This document shows, piece by piece, positions 43,717-51,514 of a DNA stretch of 51,597 nucleotides (positions are counted from its first letter, which is position 1; the number at the start of each line of letters is the position of its first letter). The position numbers and the translations under genes were made by a program. The stretch covers positions 1-51,597 of the forward strand of contig URVJ01000017.1 in the NCBI GenBank assembly GCA_900551295.1, in the 5' to 3' direction. Source of the DNA: an uncultured Eubacteriales bacterium. GTDB taxonomy: Bacteria > Bacillota > Clostridia > Oscillospirales > CAG-382. The notes beneath the pieces were generated by a model. It did no database searches. It saw nothing but the letters and a program-made list of their open reading frames with translations, and had not been told where the DNA came from.

Positions 43717-44274
43717 ATGAGAAAGATACCGAATGTGGGATTTATGTGCGTCGGAGAAAGCGCGCTTGAGCTGTCGGGCGCAATTTGCTGTGCAGGAAAA
43801 CTTATGGAGATACTTAAAGGCGGCGGATATTCCGTCGGAGGCTGTTATTCGTGCATGACGCCGGCACTTCAGAAAGAAAACATCGAGTCAAGATTAAGAC
43901 AGCTGTGCGAGGTGAACGACCTTGTTGTGACGGTGGGCGCGGAAGGCTTCGGCAAAAACGACGTGATCCCCGAAATAACCGAGAGCGTGTGCAAAAGAAA
44001 AGCCGAATACTTTTCATACTGCCTCAGCCGTGCCGACGGAGCATTTTCTTCGGATAACGGCACTTATACCGACGGGACTTCCGCACTGAATTCCGGAACA
44101 TACGATACACTCTGTCCTTCGCGCGCGACTGCCGGGTTCTGCGGCAATACGCTTGTCATAAATCTTCCCGACGATCCGTTCGCGGCGCGAAAACGCCTGT
44201 GCGCCATATTACCGTCGATTGCTTTTGTCATAAACCGCGGCATTGAGTTCAAATCTGCCGCAAAACAGCGTTAA
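43717..44274 (+). CDS. Divergent molybdopterin-binding (MogA/MoaB-like) domain protein
   Basis: A 185-residue protein that resembles the MogA/MoaB fold. LVVTVGAEGFGKNDVIPEITE corresponds to the usual glycine-rich molybdopterin loop and the following D-x-x-PE motif, and LVINLPDDPFAARKRLCAILPSI corresponds to the C-terminal NLPGSP segment. Both are altered from the consensus (TGGTG and NLPGSP). The N-terminus contains unusual cysteines (CVGES, ICCAG, GCYSCM). It may be a diverged member with another ligand. No other molybdenum cofactor gene is in the window. Confidence 0.7.
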   Translation: MRKIPNVGFMCVGESALELSGAICCAGKLMEILKGGGYSVGGCYSCMTPALQKENIESRLRQLCEVNDLVVTVGAEGFGKNDVIPEITESVCKRKAEYFSYCLSRADGAFSSDNGTYTDGTSALNSGTYDTLCPSRATAGFCGNTLVINLPDDPFAARKRLCAILPSIAFVINRGIEFKSAAKQR

Positions 44275-44291
44275 AAACGTACATTTTCAAG

Positions 44292-44330
44292 CCCGATTCG
44301 GTTTATTTTGCCGTTTCGGGTTAAATTTTT
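44292..44330 (+). terminator. Terminator after the MogA-like gene
   Basis: CCCGA-tt-CGG (44292-44301) pairs with CCG-tt-TCGGG (44311-44320), with a symmetrical internal TT/TT mismatch, followed by a T-rich stretch. Confidence 0.6.
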
Positions 44331-44366
44331 GCCGAAAATAACAATTTGTTTACATAAATAACACCA

Positions 44367-44402
44367 TTGGTTAACCAAATACAATTACTTTAAGAATATA
44401 AT
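44367..44402 (+). promoter_or_regulatory. Palindrome overlapping the -35 region of the response regulator promoter
   Basis: TTGGTTAACCAA (44367-44378) is a perfect 12-bp palindrome. It covers the position of the -35 box for a perfect TATAAT at 44397-44402, and the -35 sequence itself is poor (ACCAAA). This layout suggests a regulator-dependent or repressed promoter. Confidence 0.5.
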
Positions 44403-44469
44403 TAACACTGTAAGAAACAAATTTGAACTTTTTTACAATCAGGACATTTTGAGAGGGAGGAAAATTAAA

Positions 44470-45159
44470 ATGGGACTTAAAATACTCATTGCCGACGACG
44501 ATACCAATATCTGCGATCTGCTCAAACTTTATCTTGAAAACGAGGGTTATGAGATTGTTACCGCAAACGACGGAATAAAGGCTCTTTCGGCATTTAAAAT
44601 ATACGAACCGGATCTTGTGCTGCTTGACATAATGATGCCGAGAAAAGACGGCTGGCAGGTGTGCAGAGAGATCAGAGAGATGTCCTCAAAGCCGATCATC
44701 ATGGTAACCGCAAAGGGCGACGTATTCGATAAGGTACTCGGACTTGAACTGGGCGCCGACGACTTTATAACAAAGCCGTTTGACATGAAAGAGGTTTCGG
44801 CACGCGTAAAGGCAGTGCTCAGACGTTACTCGGGTCATGACAACGACGACAGCGAGGTTATAAAGTTTGATAACCTTGAAATAAGCCTTCAGAAGTATGA
44901 GCTTAAGCTTGCGGGCAAAGCCGTTGATATTCCTCCTAAGGAACTTGAACTGCTTTACTTCCTTACTTCAAACTACAACAGAGTATTCACGCGCGATCAG
45001 CTTCTCGACAAGGTATGGGGATTTGACTATCTCGGAGATTCGAGAACCGTTGACGTTCACGTAAAGAGACTCAGAGAAAAGCTTGAGGGCGTATCCGACA
45101 AATGGACGCTCAAGACGGTATGGGGCGTAGGATATAAGTTTGAACTGCTCCAGCAGTAA
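44470..45159 (+). CDS. OmpR/PhoB family response regulator
   Basis: A 229-residue two-domain regulator. The receiver domain (about 1-118) has the acidic pocket D9/D10, phospho-acceptor D53 (LLLDIMMP) and the lysine in ITKPFD. The winged-helix DNA-binding domain (about 130-227) contains ELELLYFL and SRTVDVHVKRLREKL. ATG 44470 follows a GAGGGAGGAAAA site. No histidine kinase is adjacent on either side, so the partner is elsewhere. It is similar to WalR/YycF or PhoP types in length. Confidence 0.94.
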   Translation: MGLKILIADDDTNICDLLKLYLENEGYEIVTANDGIKALSAFKIYEPDLVLLDIMMPRKDGWQVCREIREMSSKPIIMVTAKGDVFDKVLGLELGADDFITKPFDMKEVSARVKAVLRRYSGHDNDDSEVIKFDNLEISLQKYELKLAGKAVDIPPKELELLYFLTSNYNRVFTRDQLLDKVWGFDYLGDSRTVDVHVKRLREKLEGVSDKWTLKTVWGVGYKFELLQQ

Positions 45160-45198
45160 TAAAAACAAATTACGCGCCGTATAAAAAAATAAAAATAA

Positions 45199-45248
45199 AC
45201 AGCCCGGTACGATTGAAAAATATCTTTCATGCCGAGCTGTATTTTTTT
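45199..45248. terminator. Bidirectional terminator between the response regulator and corA
   Basis: ACAGC-c-CGG (45199-45207) pairs with CCG-a-GCTGT (45232-45240). T residues follow on the plus strand and A-rich sequence precedes, so it could serve both converging genes. Confidence 0.75.
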
Positions 45249-45266
45249 ACATATTTTAAAGGCGTA

Positions 45267-46115
45267 TCAAAGCCATTTTTTCTTTTTGAAGTACCATATA
45301 AGCCAAATTGCTATTGCGGCGCTCACGAGAATTACCGCAGGGTAGCCGTATTCCCACGAAAGCTCGGGCATACCGCGAAAATTCATACCGTACCAGCCCG
45401 CGATAAGTGAAAGCGGCAGAAAAATCGCCGTGACAATGGTAAAGATCTTCATGAGCTCATTCTGACGTATCGAAAGCTGCGACTGATATGCCTCAAGCGT
45501 CTGACTTACGGCTTCTTTCAGATAAATTACGGCGTTTATATATTTGTCCGTGCGTGAGCTTAGGATTTCAAATCTGCGGCACAATGTCTCGGACAGCAGA
45601 CCGTTTCTGTTTTCCGCCGTTTCGTCAAAGATAGAATTTAACTGTTCGTAATATCTTTTTATGCGAAGAAGTTTGCGGCGGTAGTGCGATATTTTTTTAA
45701 GAACCCTGCCGCTGTCCGACGGTTCTTCAAGAAATGCGGTTTCGCGGTTGTCAATCTCGCGTTCAAGAGAGTCGAGATAAACAGTGTCGGATTTAAGCAT
45801 ATATTCAAAAAATCCGGCTAAAGTCTGTCCGCAGTCGGCTTTGCCGTCATCGAGAATCGAATTTAAGATACTTTTCGTGAGTACAAGAGCTTCGGTCTCA
45901 CAGATAAAGAAAAGGTTTTCTCTGTCGAGATATACCGTGACTTTCGGATTTCTGACGCTGCTTTTGCGTATGTCGCAGCAGTCAAACGTCATAAGAATAT
46001 AGTCCGCAAAGCTTTTGAAATAATCCGTGTGCGGCTCTGTTATGCCCTTTAGAACTTTTTCGTCAATGCAGCACGAAAGTTCGGACAGTGCCGAGAACGA
46101 TACCGTTTTTATCAT
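45267..46115 (-). CDS. corA: CorA family magnesium/divalent cation transporter
   Basis: A 282-residue protein with a cytoplasmic N-terminal domain and a long helix rich in charged residues (about 120-215). Two C-terminal membrane segments follow, with the CorA selectivity motif YGMNF between them. The C-terminus is basic (KKKKWL). It would mediate Mg2+ uptake. The ATG at 46115 overlaps the stop of the upstream PucR-type gene (ATGA), and AAAGGAG lies 11 bases before it; upstream in-frame sequence belongs to that other gene. Confidence 0.92.
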   Translation of the reverse strand: MIKTVSFSALSELSCCIDEKVLKGITEPHTDYFKSFADYILMTFDCCDIRKSSVRNPKVTVYLDRENLFFICETEALVLTKSILNSILDDGKADCGQTLAGFFEYMLKSDTVYLDSLEREIDNRETAFLEEPSDSGRVLKKISHYRRKLLRIKRYYEQLNSIFDETAENRNGLLSETLCRRFEILSSRTDKYINAVIYLKEAVSQTLEAYQSQLSIRQNELMKIFTIVTAIFLPLSLIAGWYGMNFRGMPELSWEYGYPAVILVSAAIAIWLIWYFKKKKWL

Positions 46116-47326
46116 AGTGCAATATCTCCTTTTGAATTTTTCTGAATGAATAAATCGTCGTTTCCGAGTTTTGTCAGCGCGAGCGCGGCGCTTAACAGTA
46201 TATTGAAGCTGTTTTCGGGAACGTCGAAGTCGGGAATGTATTCTTCTTTTATTTTTCTTATGCGGTAAAGGACGGTATTTCGGTGGGTGAACAGCTTTTC
46301 GCAGGTTTCTTTGAGAGAATGGCGGCAGGATATGTACGTGTAAAGCGTAAGACAAAGCTCGGTGCCTGCGTCTTTGTCGGCAAGATACAGCTTTTTTACA
46401 CCGGGATCCATCGGAAAACCGTTCTGTTCAAGCTCTTTTAAGAGAATTATCAGGGAATATTTCTCGCATTGTTCCGTAAAGGATTCATAGTGACCGTGAG
46501 ACAGAAGGTAGTTAAGCGCATTTTTGGTAAAAGCGTACATTTGCGGCAGCGTGAAAAGATCCTGTATTCTTTCGGAAATTACGGTCTTCAGTCCGTATTC
46601 CTCCGAGAAACGGCACAGCTTTGAAATTCCGTGTTCCTTATGAAGAAATATAATGAGATTTCCTTTATATATAAACGGGTGGCTGCCGTGAAAGAGTGAG
46701 TTTAAATTTTGCATTATCCTTTCGCCGCCGATGCCTGAGGACGCCGCGCCTTGCGGGAGTGCGCACAGTGCAAAGCGCTCGGGATTAAATCCCGAAAGAT
46801 ATGTTGACTGTGCTTTCAGTTCAAATTTTTGCCTGTCGGAAAACTCTCCGTCTATAAGCTCGCGCAGAATCTGTTCCGCGGTGCCGGAAAATCCCGAATC
46901 TTTGCCGTATTCTCCGTACAGCTGCTTTGAAACAATGCTGTCGGCAAAGGACAAAAGAGCTTCGTCCGGCTTTTCAAAATCCGGGTTCGGATATACGAGT
47001 ATCATGTTTCCGAGCGACGTACCGTTGTAGAAAAGCGTGCTTATGCGAAGTGTTTTGCCGTTGTATTCACATTCAAACGGCACAGCGGCGTCGGTTTCGG
47101 TATGGGCCGATATTATACTGCTTAAATCAAACGGCAGCTCGCTGTGATTTAACGCGGTTTTAAGCTCGCGGCTGTGCGGTACCGTGTCCGGCGTAAAGCT
47201 TGAAAGTATCATAAACGCGTCGTCGGTTACGAGTATGGGCGCGCCGAACAGTCCGCCGATGTTTTTTATAAGTTCGGACAGCGATGGGCTGTTTATGAAT
47301 ATATCAGTAAGCGTTTGCCTGTCCAT
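46112..47326 (-). CDS. PucR/CdaR family helix-turn-helix regulator
   Basis: A 404-residue regulator. The C-terminal PucR helix-turn-helix is clear (SLKETCEKLFTHRNTVLYRIRKI). The N-terminal part (about 20-150) looks like a GAF-type sensor, with LVTDDAFMILS and LRISTLFYNG. ATG 47326 has a GGAG site just upstream; 27 codons before it are not translated. The downstream corA overlaps by four bases, so the two are coexpressed. The ligand is unknown. It is divergent from hsp20 with overlapping promoters. Confidence 0.85.
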   Translation of the reverse strand: MDRQTLTDIFINSPSLSELIKNIGGLFGAPILVTDDAFMILSSFTPDTVPHSRELKTALNHSELPFDLSSIISAHTETDAAVPFECEYNGKTLRISTLFYNGTSLGNMILVYPNPDFEKPDEALLSFADSIVSKQLYGEYGKDSGFSGTAEQILRELIDGEFSDRQKFELKAQSTYLSGFNPERFALCALPQGAASSGIGGERIMQNLNSLFHGSHPFIYKGNLIIFLHKEHGISKLCRFSEEYGLKTVISERIQDLFTLPQMYAFTKNALNYLLSHGHYESFTEQCEKYSLIILLKELEQNGFPMDPGVKKLYLADKDAGTELCLTLYTYISCRHSLKETCEKLFTHRNTVLYRIRKIKEEYIPDFDVPENSFNILLSAALALTKLGNDDLFIQKNSKGDIAL

Positions 47327-47378
47327 ATTCTTTCTCCGTTTCTTTGTTTGTGCTGTCGGCACAACAGACTGTACTTTA

Positions 47379-47423
47379 ATTATACTGCCGTATGCTTGAA
47401 AAATCAAGGCTTTTGATTATAAT
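47379..47423. promoter_or_regulatory. Back-to-back divergent promoters for the PucR-type gene and hsp20
   Basis: On the plus strand TTGAAA (47396-47401) and TATAAT (47418-47423) have a 16-base spacer. On the minus strand TTGATT (47407-47402) and TATAAT (47384-47379) have a 17-base spacer. The two -35 boxes touch, so the two RNA polymerases would compete for the site. Confidence 0.7.
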
Positions 47424-47579
47424 AGTATACGTAAAAAGAAAAAAGAACAAGGTTTAAAGAACCTTGAGAGAAAAACCGGAGATGATTCCAATGTGTAGAT
47501 TTGAAGTACAAAACGCATAACACAAATCAATGTGCTTTAATTTACAGCACAAAGAAAGATAATTTCGGAGGTATTTACC

Positions 47580-48026
47580 ATGTTTGAACTCAGACCTTAT
47601 AATAAGAACAATAAAGTTTACAATCCTTTCCGCGAAATGGAAGAATTTGAAAAGAACTTCTTCACAACGCCGTATTCATTCTTTGACGGAGCAATGGAAA
47701 GCTTCAAGACCGATATAAAAGACGAGGGCGACAGATATGAGCTTGAAGCCGATATGCCGGGCTTTGAAAAGAAAGATATTCACCTTGACATAAACGGCGA
47801 CGTGCTTACCGTAAGCGCAGAACGTCATTCGGAACACGAAGAGAAGGACAAGAAAGATAAATACGTCCGCTGCGAACGTTCCTACGGTTCGTATTCAAGA
47901 CAGTTTGATTTGTCAAACGTAAAGTCAAACGAGATTACGGCGAAATACGACAACGGCGTTCTCAAAATTACGCTGCCCAAGAAGAAGGAAGAACTTCCCG
48001 AATCGAGAAGACTTGAAATTGAATAA
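47580..48026 (+). CDS. Hsp20 family small heat shock protein
   Basis: A 148-residue alpha-crystallin-domain chaperone that binds unfolding proteins without ATP. The N-terminus is variable (LRPYNKNNKVYNPF). The alpha-crystallin domain (about 40-130) contains DRYELEADMPGFEKKDI, LTVSAER and the G-V-L motif NGVLKITLPKK. A TCGGAGGT site precedes ATG 47580. No CIRCE element is seen in the roughly 150-base leader. Confidence 0.95.
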   Translation: MFELRPYNKNNKVYNPFREMEEFEKNFFTTPYSFFDGAMESFKTDIKDEGDRYELEADMPGFEKKDIHLDINGDVLTVSAERHSEHEEKDKKDKYVRCERSYGSYSRQFDLSNVKSNEITAKYDNGVLKITLPKKKEELPESRRLEIE

Positions 48027-48068
48027 AGCTTTCGGGAGCAGAACCTTAAAGCGTGCTGAATAATCAGC

Positions 48069-48109
48069 TCCGGTGTGCCGTACCATATACGGTGCGCCGG
48101 AATTTTTTT
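48069..48109 (+). terminator. Terminator after hsp20
   Basis: A 13-bp stem, including G-T pairs, forms between 48069-48081 and 48089-48101, followed by a run of seven T residues at 48103-48109. Confidence 0.8.
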
Positions 48110-48132
48110 GCGCTTTTATCCGAATTTCACGG

Positions 48133-48987
48133 CTATATTCCGGACTTTCGCATTTCGGACGGAGCGCAGCCGAGATTGGCTTTGAAAACGCGGTTGAAAT
48201 ACTGTACCGAACAGAATCCGCATTCAAAAGCCGCGTCGGAGATGCTGTGATCTTTATTTTTTATAAGCCTTATGGCATGGCGCAGTCTTACAAAGGTGAC
48301 ATAATCGAATACCGTTGTGCCGGAAAGATTTTTAAAAGCGCGGCAAAGCTCAAAGCGGCTCATGTTGCAGCGCTGTGCGATGTCGTTCAGCGACAGACGG
48401 TCGCGGAAATTTTCGTCAATATATTCTACTGCCGGTTGTATTTTCCGCAATTTATCGGTTTCGCTTATGTCCTCGCTTTGCGAAAGGCCGTTTCTTTCCA
48501 TAAACGCGCAAAGCCTGTAAATTCCTGCTTTGATGTACTTTTCATATCCCTTTTGCTTTTCGCGGCTCTCGCGTATAAGGCTGTCCGCAATTTCCCAAAG
48601 CTCGGAACCGCAGGGGCATATTATGTACGGCGCCCTTTTGTTTCTGCTTATGAATTCCGAAAAATTCTGCGAAAACGAAGTGTCCGTGTCGGTGTACTTT
48701 TCGGTTTCGGATTGGATAATTGTAATATCGACGGATTTTCCCGGAAATATCCTGTGAATGACGCGGCAGTTTATAAGTATAATACTGCCTTTTTCAAGCA
48801 CGGCTATCTTTCCCGCAACCGAACAGTTGATCTTGCCGGAATTGACCCTTACGATTTCTATGCTGTCGTGCAGATGCAGAGTGTTCCAGTTTATATGTTT
48901 GTTGATATTTGTGTTTATGTCGGTAATGCGTGTAAAAAGCGACGGCAGATTGAAACGTATTGTTTCGCGGTTTTGTATCGTACTCAT
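48133..48987 (-). CDS. AraC family transcriptional regulator with cupin-like sensor domain
   Basis: A 284-residue activator. The N-terminal AraC-type cupin (about 20-150) includes HLHDSIEIVRVNSGK. The C-terminal domain has two helix-turn-helix motifs (SLNDIAQRCNMSRFELCRAFK and SISDAAFECGFCSVQYFNRVFK, given here in parts of the region 185-275). ATG 48987 follows AGAGG by six bases; ten upstream codons are excluded. It is divergent from a DMT transporter whose promoter carries a 21-bp-spaced direct repeat, so it likely controls that gene. Confidence 0.93.
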   Translation of the reverse strand: MSTIQNRETIRFNLPSLFTRITDINTNINKHINWNTLHLHDSIEIVRVNSGKINCSVAGKIAVLEKGSIILINCRVIHRIFPGKSVDITIIQSETEKYTDTDTSFSQNFSEFISRNKRAPYIICPCGSELWEIADSLIRESREKQKGYEKYIKAGIYRLCAFMERNGLSQSEDISETDKLRKIQPAVEYIDENFRDRLSLNDIAQRCNMSRFELCRAFKNLSGTTVFDYVTFVRLRHAIRLIKNKDHSISDAAFECGFCSVQYFNRVFKANLGCAPSEMRKSGI

Positions 48988-49003
48988 TTTATACCTCTGT
49001 TTT

Positions 49004-49065
49004 GCAATATAGTGCAACTATTCGGCAATATATGTGTTGAAATACGCAATGCAGTTATATATAAT
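49004..49065 (+). promoter_or_regulatory. AraC-type direct repeats and promoter of the DMT transporter
   Basis: GCAATATA occurs at 49004-49011 and again at 49025-49032, exactly 21 bp apart (two helical turns), with similar flanks. The second copy ends five bases before TTGAAA (49037-49042), which has TATAAT at 49060-49065 with a 17-base spacer. The geometry is that of an AraC-family activator site. Confidence 0.7.
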
Positions 49066-49154
49066 ACATAATATCACGGCTAAACCGCGGCGTCAAGCCG
49101 AAATCATAAAAAGCCGTGAAAACAGATCTGTACAAGGAAACGGAGAGACACAAA

Positions 49155-50042
49155 ATGGCTGCATTGTTTATATTCGTTATACTTTTAATGAGAATAATCC
49201 AGAGCGTATTCAGCAAGAAAGGTTCGCTTAAACTGCCGTCCGGCAAAACGGCGTACATACATTATATTTTTCTGCAATTTGCGTCGTCGTCGCTTTTTTC
49301 GCTGATTGTCATGTTCGGCGGAAAAATCAAGTCAGAAACTGTACTTCCGACGCTTGCCGTTGCCGCGTGTTCGGGGTGTTTTTTGGCGTTCAATATGCTT
49401 TGCGGAATAAAGGCGCTTGACGGAGGAACGGTGGTTCTGAACTCTATTTTCAGCACGTCCGGAATTATTATCCCCTGCGCACTTGGTGCGCTGTTTCTGA
49501 ACGAGAGTATGTCGCTTATACAGGTGTTCTGCATTGCGGCGGTGATATTTTCCGCAGTACTGCTTGTAGATTCGTCGAAAAAGGTTAAGGGAACCTTCAC
49601 GCCCGAAACTCTGCTATGGCTTCTCGGTTCGTTTGCGTCAAACGGCGCGGTCATGTTCTGTCAGAAAGTTTTCGGATTAAAAGTTGAGGGCGGAAATGTC
49701 GCGTTTTTCTCCATGCTGACATTTCTTATTCCGGCAATTATGCTCGGAGGAGCATTTATTGTGCTCGGTTTAAAAAGCAGAAAAACGGAAAGTGAAAAGC
49801 AGAGCGAATTTCCGAAACCGCTGTATCTGTACGCGGTTCTGCTTGCGTTTGCGGTATTTGTGATACAGCAGCTTGCCACAACTCTTACGCCTATGCTTTC
49901 GTCGGCTGTGCTGTTTGCCTGGATAAACGGCGGTGCGACGATAATTGCAGCGATTGTGGGCGCTGTCGTATTCGGCGAAAAGATAACGGTAAAAACCGTA
50001 ATCGGAATAACCGTCGGAATAGCGGCGCTTGTGCTGATCTGA
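49155..50042 (+). CDS. DMT superfamily (EamA-like) transporter
   Basis: A 295-residue membrane protein with about ten hydrophobic segments, divided into two EamA-like halves. ATG 49155 is preferred over the upstream in-frame ATG because CGGAGAG lies about 10 bases before it. The C-terminal half has AVLFAWINGGATIIAAIVGAVVFGE, typical of the superfamily. The substrate is unknown. It is divergent from an AraC-type regulator and ends at a strong bidirectional terminator. Confidence 0.85.
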   Translation: MAALFIFVILLMRIIQSVFSKKGSLKLPSGKTAYIHYIFLQFASSSLFSLIVMFGGKIKSETVLPTLAVAACSGCFLAFNMLCGIKALDGGTVVLNSIFSTSGIIIPCALGALFLNESMSLIQVFCIAAVIFSAVLLVDSSKKVKGTFTPETLLWLLGSFASNGAVMFCQKVFGLKVEGGNVAFFSMLTFLIPAIMLGGAFIVLGLKSRKTESEKQSEFPKPLYLYAVLLAFAVFVIQQLATTLTPMLSSAVLFAWINGGATIIAAIVGAVVFGEKITVKTVIGITVGIAALVLI

Positions 50043-50060
50043 AAAATGCGGATATAAAGA

Positions 50061-50093
50061 AAATACCCGGTGCATTGCTGTACCGGGTATTTT
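50061..50093. terminator. Bidirectional terminator between the DMT gene and the CPA2 antiporter
   Basis: A perfect 11-bp stem, AAATACCCGGT (50061-50071) with ACCGGGTATTT (50082-50092), lies between two converging genes. Confidence 0.85.
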
Positions 50094-50116
50094 GATGTGG
50101 ATATATAAATTTTGTT

Positions 50117-51436
50117 TTAAGAATTGTTTTCGGGAAATGTGTTTTCGAGAGCCTCGGCTGAAATCGAAACTCTGTGTTTTCTGTCCGTAACTTCTGGGTG
50201 ATTGTGGTTCTTGAGTACGGCTTTCAGAAGTATCGGGCAGAGTATCGAAGAGCATATTATAAGGAAGATTGTCGCGACAAGCGGATCTATTCCGGCAAGC
50301 TTTCCCGATTTGTCATACCAGATAAGCGACTGACCTGCCGCGTATACCGCAAGTGCGACCTCTCCGCGCGCTATCATTCCGCAGCCGATTGTGAGCGAAT
50401 CGCGCGCGTTATATTTAAAGCATTTTGCAGCGGTTCCGCAGCCGAGTATCTTGGCAAGTACGCCGACAATTACAAATACGAGGGCAAACAGAAGTCCCGA
50501 AAGTCTGAAGTTGCTGAAATCTGCGCTTATTCCTATATATGAGAAGAACATAGGCGTAAAAATCATGTAGCCGCTTACGACGACTTTGCGGTCAACGAAA
50601 GACGTATCGTCAAGACCGCTGAGCATAAGACCTGCCATATACGCGCCTGTAATTGCGGCAATTCCGAAGTATTTTTCCGCACAGTATGCGTAAATAAGGC
50701 ACATTGATAGTGCGAAGATACTGGTTCTGCGCTTATGCGGATATGTATGTACAAGCCTGTCGAAGATCTTGCGGAGAATATATCCGAATCCCACGCTGAA
50801 TACAAAGAACATCGCAGCTTTAAGCAGCGTTTCGCCGACATGACCGCCTCCGTTGAGACCGGTGATAACGCTGAGCGCTATAATTCCGAGCACATCGTCG
50901 ATTATCGCGGCGCTGAGAATAGTTGTTCCGACTTTTGAGTTGAGCGCGCCAAGCTCTCGCAAAGTTTCAACCGTAATGCCTACGCTTGTTGCGGAGAGTA
51001 TCGCACCTACAAAGAGGGCGTTCATGAGCATTTCGTGCGAAAGCGCATTTTTAGGCCAGCCCATGAAAAACAGTGATGTAAAAGCACCCAACGCAACGGG
51101 TACAAGCACACCGACAGAGGCAATCGCCGTCGCAGCGGCTCCGCTTTTCTTCAATTCTTTAAAGTCTGTTTCAAGTCCGCTTGAAAATAGTATGAATACA
51201 ACGCCTATCTGCGAAAAGCTTTGCAGAACTTTCATTTCAATGTCCGTCGGTGCGATAAGCCCTTTGAATGAGCCTAGATGTAAATGTCCCGCTATCGCAG
51301 GCCCGATTAAAAGTCCTGCAATTATCATTCCTACAACCTGCGGCAAGCCTATCTTTCTTGTGAACATTCCCAACAGCTTGGTTGCAAGCAGTATTATCGC
51401 AACATCAAACAATATGTTCATTACGTTAAATTCCAT
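50117..51436 (-). CDS. CPA2 family cation:proton antiporter (KefB/NapA type)
   Basis: A 439-residue polytopic membrane protein with about 12-13 hydrophobic segments. The start TRKIGLPQVVGMIIAGLLIGP, the ALSAAIIDDVLG-like segment (AAIIDDVLGIIAL, with the paired aspartates of the ion site) and GCGMIARGEVALA are typical of CPA2 Na+/H+ or K+/H+ antiporters. The C-terminus has no TrkA-N domain. ATG 51436 has an AAAGGACGG site upstream and a consensus promoter. Its role would be pH or ion homeostasis. Confidence 0.92.
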   Translation of the reverse strand: MEFNVMNILFDVAIILLATKLLGMFTRKIGLPQVVGMIIAGLLIGPAIAGHLHLGSFKGLIAPTDIEMKVLQSFSQIGVVFILFSSGLETDFKELKKSGAAATAIASVGVLVPVALGAFTSLFFMGWPKNALSHEMLMNALFVGAILSATSVGITVETLRELGALNSKVGTTILSAAIIDDVLGIIALSVITGLNGGGHVGETLLKAAMFFVFSVGFGYILRKIFDRLVHTYPHKRRTSIFALSMCLIYAYCAEKYFGIAAITGAYMAGLMLSGLDDTSFVDRKVVVSGYMIFTPMFFSYIGISADFSNFRLSGLLFALVFVIVGVLAKILGCGTAAKCFKYNARDSLTIGCGMIARGEVALAVYAAGQSLIWYDKSGKLAGIDPLVATIFLIICSSILCPILLKAVLKNHNHPEVTDRKHRVSISAEALENTFPENNS

Positions 51437-51472
51437 TGTTTTGCGCCGTCCTTTCTCTTTTGTCCGCCTTAT

Positions 51473-51501
51473 ATTATACTACCTATTTATTACAAAGTCA
51501 A
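51473..51501 (-). promoter_or_regulatory. Sigma-A type promoter of the CPA2 antiporter gene
   Basis: On the minus strand TTGACT (51501-51496) and TATAAT (51478-51473) are separated by 17 bases, 37 bases before the start codon. Confidence 0.8.
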
Positions 51502-51514
51502 GAAAAGAAGAACG

